Positions 25,777 to 34,171 of a DNA stretch of 64,000 nt are shown here, one piece after another (positions within the stretch are counted from its first letter, which is position 1; the number at the start of each line of letters is the position of its first letter). Under the pieces are notes generated by a model. That model did no database searches, had not been told where the DNA came from, and saw only the letters and a program-made list of their open reading frames with translations. The position numbers and the translations under genes are program-made. This stretch comes from Phycicoccus avicenniae (lineage in GTDB: Bacteria > Actinomycetota > Actinomycetes > Actinomycetales > Dermatophilaceae), in contig NZ_JAGSNF010000024.1 of NCBI RefSeq assembly GCF_018139485.1, forward strand, positions 1-64,000. Direction: 5' to 3'.

Positions 25777-26600
25777 CGAACACCCGCCACTCCGTCGGCA
25801 CCCGCGTCGTCGTCGTCGCCCTGGGCCTGACCTACCTCCTGCCGCTGCTGTGGATCGTCCTCACCTCGTTCAAGTCGGACCAGGAGGTCCGCTCCAGCCC
25901 CAACTCGATCCTGTTCAGCCCGTCCCTCGGCACGTTCACCGACATCGTCGACGCCGCGAGCAGCTCCGTCGTCACGTCGGCGAAGATCGCCGTCTCGGTC
26001 ACCGTGCTCGTCCTCGCCCTCGCCGTGCCCGCGGCGTACGCGCTCGGTCGGCGCCTCACCTCCCGGTGGAGCCGGGCGAGCGCGTGGTTCCTCGGGATCT
26101 TCCTCGTGCTCCAGATGGTCCCTCAACCGATGGCCGTCATCCCGCTGTACGGGATCCTCGCCGACTGGGGGCTCGTGGGGAGCATCTACGGGCTGATCCT
26201 CGCCGACGTCGCCCTCATGGCGCCCTTCGCGATCATGCTCATGCGCCCCTTCGTGCTCGCGATCCCGAAGGAGCTGTACGAGGCGGCGGAGATCGACGGG
26301 GCGTCGGGCCTGCGGACCTTCCGCAACATCGTCGTCCCGCTGCTGCCGAACGGCATCGCGACCGTCGGCGCGATCGTCTTCATCATCACGTGGGGCGAGT
26401 TCATCTACGCGACGACCCTCATGACCGACCCGGCCAACCTGCCGGTGAGCGGCCTGCTCGCGCAGCAGACGTCGCTGTACTCCGTGAGCTGGAACCGGCT
26501 CATGGGACTGGCCCTGCTCACCTCGCTGCCCCTGCTCGCCGTCTTCGTCCTCGCCAAGAAGCGGCTCGTCGAGGGGCTGTCCGTCGGGAGCGTCAAGTGA
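25773..26600 (+). CDS. Sugar ABC transporter permease (MalG-like)
   Basis: 275 residues from GTG 25773 (GTGA overlap, GGAGGAG upstream). Six membrane segments and the EAA loop ELYEAAEIDGASGLRTFRNIV. The missing ATPase is probably a shared MsiK/MsmX-type protein encoded elsewhere, as is usual in actinobacteria. Confidence 0.93.
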   Translation: MTNTRHSVGTRVVVVALGLTYLLPLLWIVLTSFKSDQEVRSSPNSILFSPSLGTFTDIVDAASSSVVTSAKIAVSVTVLVLALAVPAAYALGRRLTSRWSRASAWFLGIFLVLQMVPQPMAVIPLYGILADWGLVGSIYGLILADVALMAPFAIMLMRPFVLAIPKELYEAAEIDGASGLRTFRNIVVPLLPNGIATVGAIVFIITWGEFIYATTLMTDPANLPVSGLLAQQTSLYSVSWNRLMGLALLTSLPLLAVFVLAKKRLVEGLSVGSVK

Positions 26601-26631
26601 GCACCACCACGCGACCCGGAAGGGGACCCTC

Positions 26632-26949
26632 GTGCACCGCATGACCATCCTGTACGGCCGGCCGGACGACCCGGCCGAGTTCGACCGGTACTACCGCGAG
26701 GTCCACATCCCCATCGCCCGCGGCATGCGCGGGCTCAGCCGGTGGACCCTCACGTGGACCGACACGCAGAACGGCGGGTTCGCCGGCCCCGTGCACCTCG
26801 TCGTCGACCTCTGGGCCGAGAGCAAGGAGGCGATGGACGCGGTCCTCGCCTCCGAGGCCGGGCGGGCCGCGTCCGCCGACGTGCCGAACTTCGCCACGGG
26901 CGGCGTGACCTTCCTCGAGGGGACCGAGGAGGAGGTGCCCACCGCATGA
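26632..26949 (+). CDS. EthD family reductase-like protein
   Basis: 105 residues, a dimeric ferredoxin-like alpha/beta-barrel fold. MTILYGRPDDPAEFDRYYREVHIP is the family start, with the conserved HIP. GTG 26632 is preceded by GGAAGGGGA. EthD-like proteins often accompany oxidative degradation genes, without a settled reaction. Overlaps the Gfo/Idh gene (ATGA). Confidence 0.87.
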   Translation: MHRMTILYGRPDDPAEFDRYYREVHIPIARGMRGLSRWTLTWTDTQNGGFAGPVHLVVDLWAESKEAMDAVLASEAGRAASADVPNFATGGVTFLEGTEEEVPTA

Positions 26950-28112
26950 GCGAGCCCTCCGGGATCTCCGTCGCCGTCGTCGGTCTCGGGTTCGGTGAGG
27001 ACTTCCTGCCGGTCTACCTCGCCCACCCGCAGGTCCGTGAGGTCGCCGTCGTCGACACCGACGAGCGTCGCCTGACGACCGTCGCCGACCGGTTCGGGGT
27101 CGAGGCGCGCTACACCGACGTCGCCGAGATGCTGGCGGACGACCGGTGGGACGCGGTGCACGTCCTGGTCCCCGTGCCGCTGCACGCCGACGTCGCCGTC
27201 GCCGTCCTCGAGGCCGGCAAGCACTGCGCCTGCGCGGTCCCCATGGCGCTCGAGCTCGACGACCTCACCCGGGTCGTCGAGGCCGAGCGGGCCAGCGGCA
27301 AGCGGTACATGATGATGGAGACGACCGTGTACGGGCGCGAGTACCGGTACGTCCGCGACCAGCTCGACTCGGGGCGGCTCGGCACGGTCACCGGGTACCG
27401 GGGGTTCCACCACCAGAACCTCGACGGATACCCCGAGTACTGGCGCGGGTACCCGCCGATGAAGTACTCCACCCACGCCCTCGCCCCGCTGCTCGCCCTG
27501 ACCGGGACCACCGTCGAGAGCGTCGTGGCCCACGGCTCCGGGACCCTCACCGAGGACCGCCGCGGACGGTTCGACAACCCCTTCCCCGCGGAGAAGGGCC
27601 TGTTCACCCTGCGGGGGAGCGACGTCCTCGGGGAGGTCGAGATGTCCTTCTTCCAGGTCGCGAGGCCGTACATCGAGGGCTACGACGTCCACGGCGACCG
27701 CGCCTCGGTCGAGTGGCCGGCCGACCACGAGGGACCGCTCGTCGTCCACGACCTGCTCCCCCTCGAGGAGGTGCAGCCGGAGACCGGGCTGCGCGGTCGT
27801 CGTGCTCGCACCGACCTCGTCGTGCCTCCCGACGACGTCTCCGACCTCCCGCGCGAGCTCGCTCGCTTCGTCGCCGACTTCGAGGTCGTGCCCGCCGACG
27901 GTGGCCCCGCCCTCCACCGCGAGGCGGCGCACGGCGGGTCGCACCCGCACCTCGTCCACGAGTTCGTCAGCGCCATCGTCGAGGACCGTCCCACGGCGAT
28001 CGACGCGCCGACGGCCGCGGCGTGGACCGCGCCCGGCATCTGCGCGCACGAGTCCGCCCTCGCGGGCGGGGCCCGCGTCGAGGTCCCCCAGTTCCCCACC
28101 GGTCGCTCCTGA
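26946..28112 (+). CDS. Gfo/Idh/MocA family oxidoreductase with altered EKP motif
   Basis: 388 residues. Rossmann loop VAVVGLGFGEDFL and the substrate domain (MMMETTVYGREYRYVRDQ, YSTHALAPLLAL) place it in the family. The usual catalytic EKP is replaced by AVP (HCACAVPMALE), so the Lys normally used in hydride transfer is absent at that place. It may act as an isomerase-like or lyase-like relative, or use another base. In operon with the sugar importer and the Tm-1-like genes. Confidence 0.88.
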   Translation: MSEPSGISVAVVGLGFGEDFLPVYLAHPQVREVAVVDTDERRLTTVADRFGVEARYTDVAEMLADDRWDAVHVLVPVPLHADVAVAVLEAGKHCACAVPMALELDDLTRVVEAERASGKRYMMMETTVYGREYRYVRDQLDSGRLGTVTGYRGFHHQNLDGYPEYWRGYPPMKYSTHALAPLLALTGTTVESVVAHGSGTLTEDRRGRFDNPFPAEKGLFTLRGSDVLGEVEMSFFQVARPYIEGYDVHGDRASVEWPADHEGPLVVHDLLPLEEVQPETGLRGRRARTDLVVPPDDVSDLPRELARFVADFEVVPADGGPALHREAAHGGSHPHLVHEFVSAIVEDRPTAIDAPTAAAWTAPGICAHESALAGGARVEVPQFPTGRS

Positions 28113-28137
28113 CGGCCATCGAGAGAAGAGGTATCGC

Positions 28138-28980
28138 ATGTACTCGAGAGACGAGGTCCTCGCCCGGCTGCGCGCCGAGGTCGAGGAGAGCCGGCCCGTC
28201 GTGGGCGCCGGGGCCGGGACGGGGATCTCCGCCAAGTTCGCCGAGCGGGGCGGGGCCGACCTGATCCTCATCTACAACTCCGGCCGGTACCGCATGGGGG
28301 GCCACGGCTCGAACGCCGGGCTCCTCGCGATCGGGGACGCCAACGCGATCGTCCTGGAGATGGGGGAGCGTGAGGTGCTTCCGGTCGTGCAGGACACGCC
28401 GGTGATCGCGGGGGTCAACGGGACGGACCCGACGCGGGTGATGCCCCGCTTCCTCGAGACCCTGCGAGCGGCCGGTTTCGCGGGCGTCATCAACTTCCCG
28501 AGCCACGGCATCATCGACGGCCGCTGGCGGCAGAGCCTGGAGGAGACCGGGTTCGGCTACGACCGTGAGGTCGAGATGATCCGGCAGGCCTCGGACCTCG
28601 GGCTCTTCACGATGGCGTACTCCTTCACGCCGGACGAGGCCTGCCGCATGGTCGAGGCCGGGGTCGACGTCGTCGTCGCCCACATGGGCCTCACGACGGG
28701 CGGGTCCATCGGCGCCAAGGACAGCTTCGCGCGCTCGCTCGACGAGTGCGTCGAGGTCGTCAACGCCATCTCCGACGCCGTCGTCCAGCTGCGACCCGAC
28801 GTCATGGTCGTGAGCCACGGAGGGCCGATCGCGACCCCCGACGACGCGGGGTACGTCCTCGAGCACACCCGCTCGGTCGGCTTCATCGGCGCCTCGAGCA
28901 TCGAGCGGATCCCGATCGAGGAGCCCATCCGTGAGGTCGTCGCCGCCTTCAAGGACCAGAAGCTCGGGACGGCCCCGTGA
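28138..28980 (+). CDS. Phosphoenolpyruvate hydrolase family TIM-barrel protein (Tm-1 C-terminal-domain-like)
   Basis: 280 residues. GAGAGTGISAKFAERGGADLILIYNSGRYRM, VVQDTPVIAGVNGTDP, GVINFPSHGIIDG and HMGLTTGGSIGA are characteristic of the family whose plant fusion partner forms the Tm-1 resistance protein. ATG 28138 follows the Gfo/Idh gene after 25 bases and its end overlaps the UPF0261 gene. The enzymatic role in bacteria is not settled to my knowledge. Confidence 0.88.
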   Translation: MYSRDEVLARLRAEVEESRPVVGAGAGTGISAKFAERGGADLILIYNSGRYRMGGHGSNAGLLAIGDANAIVLEMGEREVLPVVQDTPVIAGVNGTDPTRVMPRFLETLRAAGFAGVINFPSHGIIDGRWRQSLEETGFGYDREVEMIRQASDLGLFTMAYSFTPDEACRMVEAGVDVVVAHMGLTTGGSIGAKDSFARSLDECVEVVNAISDAVVQLRPDVMVVSHGGPIATPDDAGYVLEHTRSVGFIGASSIERIPIEEPIREVVAAFKDQKLGTAP

Positions 28981-30206
28981 CCGGTCCCTCGGCGCCGACC
29001 GTCGTCGTCGCGGGGGCCTTCGACACCAAGCGCGAGGCCCTGGACCTGCTGTGTGCGCGGCTCCGGGAGCTCGGGTGCGCAGTCCACCGGGTCGACTTCG
29101 GCGTGGCGGACCACGCGTCGGACGCCGAGACCACGCCCGAGCGGCTCGCCGCGGCGACGGGCACGACCATGGAGGCCGTCCGGGCCTCGGGCCGGGCCTC
29201 GGCCCTCGACACGATGGGGACCGCCGTGGCCGCCGAGGTCGAGCGGCTGCACGGTGCCGGGTCGCTCGACGCCTTCGTCGCCATCGGTGGCTCGGGAGCG
29301 GGGACGGTCTTCGGGGCCGTCGCGCCGCGTCTGCCGTTCGGGGTGCCCAAGGTCCTCACCTCGACGATCGTCGCCGGGGACACCCGCGGGTACCTCCAGG
29401 GCACCGACGCCGTCCTCGTCTACCCCGTCGTCGACGTCGAGGGGACGAACGGCGTGCTCCGCGACGTCCTGGGGCGGACCGCGGCGACCGCTGCTGCGCT
29501 CGCCCACGCCCATCGGACGCGAGAGCCCGCACCGGATCCCGTCGGCGGTCACGTCGCCATGACGATGTTCGGCATCACGACGCGCTGCGTCTCGGCGGCT
29601 CGGGAGCGCCTGGAAACGGGTGGCGCCGAGGTGTCCGTCTTCCACGCCAACGGGACCGGCGGAGCCACCCTGGAGCGGCTCGTCTCCGAGGGGCGTGTCG
29701 ACGCCGTCCTCGACGTCACGACGACCGAGCTCGCCGACCTCGTCGCGGGAGGGACCCTCTCGGCGGGCCCGGACCGGCTCACGGCCGCCGCCCGGCACGG
29801 GGTCCCGCAGGTCGTGGTCCCCGGCGCCCTCGACACCGTGAACTTCGGCGCCCCCGCGACGGTGCCCGAGCGGTTCGCGGGCCGGGTGCTGCACCGCCAC
29901 AACGAGCACGTGACCCTCATGCGGTCCGACGCCGCGGAGAACCGCCGGCTCGGTGAGCTCGTCGCGGAGCGGGTCGGCCTCGCGCCGTCGAGCAGCACCG
30001 TCGTCCTGCCGATGGGCGGGTTCTCCGAGCTCGACGCCCCCGGGATGCCCTTCTGGTCCCCCGAGGCCGACGCCGCCTTCCGCGAGGCGTTCCTCTCCCA
30101 CGTCGACCCGGCCGTCCGGGTCGTCGAGAGCACCGACCACGTCGACGACCCGGCGTTCGCCGCGTTGCTCGTCGCCGAGCTCGACGCCGTCCGGGACCGA
30201 CGATGA
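28977..30206 (+). CDS. Tm-1-like ATP-binding domain protein (UPF0261)
   Basis: 409 residues. Begins VVVAGAFDTKREALDLLCARL, then AIGGSGAGTVFGAVAPRLPFGVPKV, AMTMFGITTRCVSAARERL and MGGFSELDAPGMPFWSPEAD, all typical of UPF0261. GTG 28977 overlaps the TIM-barrel gene (GTGA). The two adjacent genes correspond to the two halves of plant Tm-1, supporting a physical or functional pair. Confidence 0.9.
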   Translation: MTGPSAPTVVVAGAFDTKREALDLLCARLRELGCAVHRVDFGVADHASDAETTPERLAAATGTTMEAVRASGRASALDTMGTAVAAEVERLHGAGSLDAFVAIGGSGAGTVFGAVAPRLPFGVPKVLTSTIVAGDTRGYLQGTDAVLVYPVVDVEGTNGVLRDVLGRTAATAAALAHAHRTREPAPDPVGGHVAMTMFGITTRCVSAARERLETGGAEVSVFHANGTGGATLERLVSEGRVDAVLDVTTTELADLVAGGTLSAGPDRLTAAARHGVPQVVVPGALDTVNFGAPATVPERFAGRVLHRHNEHVTLMRSDAAENRRLGELVAERVGLAPSSSTVVLPMGGFSELDAPGMPFWSPEADAAFREAFLSHVDPAVRVVESTDHVDDPAFAALLVAELDAVRDRR

Positions 30207-32173
30207 CGGCCGCCGCACGGCCGGCCCGCGCAGGGTCCGGGACGGCGACCTGGTTCCCGAGCGACGCCGTCGTCGCGGGAAGCCGCCTGGCTGACCTCTG
30301 CCGCCGTGCGGGCGTGCCGGACCGGGCGGCGTTGGACGTCTGGGCACGCGAGGACCCGGTCCGCTTCTGGGACCTCGTGACGTCGTGGATGGGACTGCGG
30401 TGGACCCGCGAGCCCGACGTCACCGTCGTCGGGCTCGACCGGCCGGAGGCGGCGCGGTGGTACCCGGGCGGCCGGTTCTCGCTCGTGGACAACACCCTCC
30501 AGCGGTGGGCCGAGGACGGCCGCGGCTGCCGTCCGGCCCTCGTGTGGGCCGGGGAGGACGGTGCCGTCGGGCGGATGGACCGGGCCACCCTGCTCGCGGA
30601 GTCCGCCCGGGTCGCCGCCGGCCTGCGGACCGCGGGCGTCGCCGTGGGTGACCGGGTCGGGGTCCAGCTCGCCATGACCCCTGAGGTCGCCGTCGTCCAG
30701 CTCGCCCTGGCCTGGGTCGGGGCGGTCGCCGTCCCGGTCTTCTCGGGGTTCGGGGCGAGCGCCGTCGCCGACCGCCTGCGCCTCGCCGAGGCACGGGCGC
30801 TCGTCGTCGCCGACGGGGTCGTCCGGCGCGGTCGGGTCCGCGACCTGCGGGGGCAGACGGCCGAGGTGCTGGCGGAGGTCGCCTCGCTCGACCTCTGCGT
30901 CACGGTCCCGGTCCCGGTCCCGGGCCGGGAGCCGCCGGACCGGCTGCCGCACGAGGTCACCTGGGCCGAGCTGCGGGCCCTGGGGGACGGGGCGGACCCC
31001 GGGCCGTCGAGCCACCCGGCCGACCACCCCCTCATGGTCGCCTTCACCTCGGGCACGACCGGACGGCCGAAGGGGATCACCCTCGGGACGGCCGGGTTCT
31101 GCGTCAAGGCCGGCAGCGACGCCGCGCTCCTGCTCGACGTCGGCGCCGGCGACGTCGTCGGGTGGGTCACCGACCCCGGGTGGGTCATGCACCCCATCAC
31201 CCTCCTCGGCGGGCTCCTCGCCGGGGCCACGGTCGCGCTCGTCGACGGTGCGCCCGACCACCCGCACCCGGCCAGGCTCTGGGAGACCGTCGACGCGCTC
31301 GGGGTCACGGTCCTCGGCGTCTCGCCGACCCTCGTCCGGGGTCTCGCGGCGTGCGGCGGCGAGCCCCGGGCGGTGCCCGGAAGCCTGCGGGTGCTCGCCT
31401 CGAGCGGTGAGCCGTGGACCGAGGACGCGTACGCCTGGCTCTTCGAGCGGGTCGGCGGAGGGCGGCTCCCGGTCGTCAACTACTCCGGCGGCACCGAGGT
31501 CTCGGGCGCCATCCTCAGCAACACGGTGACCGAGCCGATCGAACCGTGCGCGTTCGCGGGACCCGTCCCCGGGATGGGGGCGGCGCTCGCCGACACCGGG
31601 GGGAACCCCGTCGTGTCGGGTCCCGGGGAGCTCGTCCTGACGTGTGCCTCACCCGGGATGCCGCTGGGCTTCTGGGGCGAGCCGGGGCGCTACGAGCGGA
31701 CCTACTGGGCCGACTGGCCCGGACGCTGGCGGCACGGGGACTGGGCGGAGGTCACCGAGGGCGGCCCGTGGCTCATCCACGGTCGCAGCGACGACACCCT
31801 GAAGATCGCGGGCAAGCGGATCGGGCCCGCCGAGGTCGAGAACGTCGCCAACGCCGTGGACGGCGTCCTCGAGTCGGCCGCCGTCGGCGTGCCGGACCCG
31901 GTCAAGGGGAGCGCGCTCGTCGTCTTCGCGCGCACGGCCCTCGACACCGAGCCGGACCCGGTCCGTGAGGCGGTCCTCACCGCCGTCGGCGCACGGCTCG
32001 GCCGTGCCCTCACGCCGTCCGCGGTCCACGTCGTCGAGGACCTCCCACGCACCCGGAGCGGCAAGATCCTGCGCCGACTCGTCCTCGACGCGTACCTGGG
32101 TCGTGCCGTCGACGCCGACCAGCCGAGCCTCGCCAACCCCGGGGCCCTCGACGCCGTGCGGGGCCCGCGATGA
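30203..32173 (+). CDS. AMP-dependent acyl-CoA synthetase (acetyl/acetoacetyl-CoA synthetase type)
   Basis: 656 residues. ATP loop FTSGTTGRPKG, acyl-site region NYSGGTEVSG, hinge RSDDTLKIAGKRIGPAEVE and the catalytic Lys in RTRSGKILRR are present. Length and N-terminal extension match the acetyl/acetoacetyl-CoA synthetase branch. Activates a carboxylic acid as CoA thioester for the following thiolase and MaoC genes. ATGA overlaps at both ends. Confidence 0.93.
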   Translation: MTAAARPARAGSGTATWFPSDAVVAGSRLADLCRRAGVPDRAALDVWAREDPVRFWDLVTSWMGLRWTREPDVTVVGLDRPEAARWYPGGRFSLVDNTLQRWAEDGRGCRPALVWAGEDGAVGRMDRATLLAESARVAAGLRTAGVAVGDRVGVQLAMTPEVAVVQLALAWVGAVAVPVFSGFGASAVADRLRLAEARALVVADGVVRRGRVRDLRGQTAEVLAEVASLDLCVTVPVPVPGREPPDRLPHEVTWAELRALGDGADPGPSSHPADHPLMVAFTSGTTGRPKGITLGTAGFCVKAGSDAALLLDVGAGDVVGWVTDPGWVMHPITLLGGLLAGATVALVDGAPDHPHPARLWETVDALGVTVLGVSPTLVRGLAACGGEPRAVPGSLRVLASSGEPWTEDAYAWLFERVGGGRLPVVNYSGGTEVSGAILSNTVTEPIEPCAFAGPVPGMGAALADTGGNPVVSGPGELVLTCASPGMPLGFWGEPGRYERTYWADWPGRWRHGDWAEVTEGGPWLIHGRSDDTLKIAGKRIGPAEVENVANAVDGVLESAAVGVPDPVKGSALVVFARTALDTEPDPVREAVLTAVGARLGRALTPSAVHVVEDLPRTRSGKILRRLVLDAYLGRAVDADQPSLANPGALDAVRGPR

Positions 32174-33330
32174 GCCTGCGGGGGGTCGCCGCCGTCGTGG
32201 GCGTCGCCGAGCTGCCGCCCCGTCGGGAGTCGCCGGGCGAGACGGGGCTGGGGCTCATCGGTCGGGTGGCGGCCGAGGCCGTGCGCGACGCGGGTCTCGA
32301 GCCGGGCGCCGTCGACGGGCTGTTCGTCGGCACCCAGGTGGGCGAGACCCCGCAGCACGTCGGGGTGACCGTGGCCGAGTACCTGGGGCTGGCGCCTCGG
32401 GTCGCCGAGCTCGTCGACCTCGGCGGGGCGAGCGGGCCCGGGATGGTCTGGCGCGCGGCCGCTGCGATCCAGGCCGGGATGTGCACGACCGCCCTGTGCG
32501 TGCTGTCGGCCGCCCGGGACCCCGGCCGTCCCCTCCGCGCGACCAACCGCAACCCGATCCGGGAGCACGACGTGCCCCACGGGGCGAGCGGGGCGAACAC
32601 CTCCTACGCGTGGATCGCGCAGCGCTACCTGCACGAGTTCCGCCGGTCGCCCGCGGACCTCGCGCTCGTCCCGGTGCTCGAGCGCCGCAACGCGATGCTC
32701 AACCCGGACGCGATCTTCCACGGCCGCGAGATCACGGTCGAGGACGTCCTCGCCTCGCCGATGATCAGCGACCCCCTGCACCTGCTCGACATCGTCATGC
32801 CGTGCGCCGGGGCGGCCGCGGTCGTCGTCACCTCCGCGGCCGCGACCCGGTGGTCCCCTCACTGGCCGGTCCTGCTGCGCGGGGCCGGCGAGCGTGTCAC
32901 GCACCGGGCGGTGAGCCAGGCGCCGACGCTCACGAGCTCCCCGCTGCGCGCCGCGATCGCGGACGCCTACGCCATGGCCGGCGTGGGGCCCGGCGACCTC
33001 GACGTGCTCTCGCTCTACGACTGCTACTCGGTCCTGGTCCTCGTGACGCTCGAGGACGCCGGGCTGTGCGCTCCCGGCACCGCCGCGGACTGGTTGGCGG
33101 ACCACGACGTCTCGCACCGGGGCGAGGTCTCGCTCAACCCCCACGGAGGTCAGCTGGCCTGCGGGCAGGCGGACCTCGCGGGCGGGATGGGCCACGTCGT
33201 CGAGGCCGTCCGCCAGCTGCGCGGCGGCGCCGGTGAGCGGCAGATGGCAGACCCCCGGCTCGCGCTCGTCACCGGGAACGGGGCGACGATGGGTGAAGAG
33301 GTCGCGCTCGTCCTGGAGGCCGCCGGATGA
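32170..33330 (+). CDS. Thiolase-like protein (SCP-x/Ltp type) lacking the nucleophilic Cys
   Basis: 386 residues of thiolase fold. The N-terminal nucleophile region reads VDLGGASGPGMVWRAAAA, with Gly where a thiolase has Cys. The C-terminal LNPHGGQLACGQADLAGG retains His and Cys. Cys-less relatives paired with DUF35 proteins act as retro-aldolases on CoA esters (Ltp2 with ChsH2 in steroid side-chain loss). The DUF35 and MaoC genes directly follow, so a similar C-C cleaving complex is inferred. Confidence 0.87.
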   Translation: MSLRGVAAVVGVAELPPRRESPGETGLGLIGRVAAEAVRDAGLEPGAVDGLFVGTQVGETPQHVGVTVAEYLGLAPRVAELVDLGGASGPGMVWRAAAAIQAGMCTTALCVLSAARDPGRPLRATNRNPIREHDVPHGASGANTSYAWIAQRYLHEFRRSPADLALVPVLERRNAMLNPDAIFHGREITVEDVLASPMISDPLHLLDIVMPCAGAAAVVVTSAAATRWSPHWPVLLRGAGERVTHRAVSQAPTLTSSPLRAAIADAYAMAGVGPGDLDVLSLYDCYSVLVLVTLEDAGLCAPGTAADWLADHDVSHRGEVSLNPHGGQLACGQADLAGGMGHVVEAVRQLRGGAGERQMADPRLALVTGNGATMGEEVALVLEAAG

Positions 33331-33755
33331 GCGATCCCGCCCGCCCGTCGAAGCCCGGGCCGACCCCCAACCCCGAGTCCGCGCCGTTCTGGGACGGGCT
33401 GGCCGAGGGTGTCGTGCGGGTGCAGCAGTGCGACGCCTGCGGCCGGCGCCAGCACTACGCCCGCTCCGTGTGCTCGCAGTGCTGGTCCGAGGACCTCACG
33501 TGGGTGGAGGTCGCCGGCACCGGACGGGTCCACACGTGGACGGTCGTGCACCGTGCGGGGCACCCCGCCTGGGCGGGAGACACCCCGTACGCGGTCCTCG
33601 TCGTCGAGCTCGACGCGGGCCCCCGCCTCGTCACCGCCCACGAGGGAGACCTCGACGCCCTGGCCGTGGGGATGCCCGTCCGCCTGCTCGCCCGCCCCCG
33701 GGGGGAGACCCACGTCGTCGTCGCCGTCACCACCACCGAGAAGGAGCCGTCATGA
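33327..33755 (+). CDS. OB-fold/zinc-ribbon DUF35 protein
   Basis: 142 residues. N-terminal rubredoxin-like zinc ribbon CDACGRRQHYARSVCSQC, then an OB-fold (GRVHTWTVVH, PYAVLVVELDAGPRLVT). DUF35 proteins bind acyl-CoA and partner with thiolase-fold proteins. Overlaps both neighbours by ATGA, fitting a stoichiometric complex with the preceding thiolase-like protein. Confidence 0.92.
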   Translation: MSDPARPSKPGPTPNPESAPFWDGLAEGVVRVQQCDACGRRQHYARSVCSQCWSEDLTWVEVAGTGRVHTWTVVHRAGHPAWAGDTPYAVLVVELDAGPRLVTAHEGDLDALAVGMPVRLLARPRGETHVVVAVTTTEKEPS

Positions 33756-34171
33756 CCGCATGGACCGACAGGATGCCCGCCGTGGGCGACCGCGCCTCGC
33801 TCTCCCGCGAGGTCGGCCCGGACGACATCGGGCTGTTCACCCGGATCAGCGGGGACCGCAACCCGCTGCACTACGACGAGGAGGCGGCGCGGAACAGCCG
33901 GTTCGGCGAGATCGTCGTCCAGGGCGGCGTGACGAGTGCCATCCTCAACGCCGTCGTCGCGGAGGAGCTGCCCGGGCCCGGGACGGTGTTCCTCGAGGTC
34001 GCCTGGTCCTTCAAGGCCCCCGTGCGCCCCGGTGACACGATCACCGGGGAGGTCGAGGTGTCCGCGGTCCGCGACGACAAGCCGATCACGTCGCTGCTCA
34101 CGAGGGTCCTGCGGGGCGACGGCACGGTCGTCCTCGAGGGCACGGCGGTCTGCTACACGATGGACGTCTGA
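33752..34171 (+). CDS. MaoC family dehydratase
   Basis: 139 residues of hot-dog fold. The hydratase motif is FTRISGDRNPLHYDEEAARNSRFGEIVVQG, with the catalytic Asp and His spaced as in (R)-specific enoyl-CoA hydratases. Adds water to an enoyl-CoA, giving a 3-hydroxyacyl-CoA that the thiolase-like/DUF35 pair could cleave. Confidence 0.92.
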   Translation: MTAWTDRMPAVGDRASLSREVGPDDIGLFTRISGDRNPLHYDEEAARNSRFGEIVVQGGVTSAILNAVVAEELPGPGTVFLEVAWSFKAPVRPGDTITGEVEVSAVRDDKPITSLLTRVLRGDGTVVLEGTAVCYTMDV

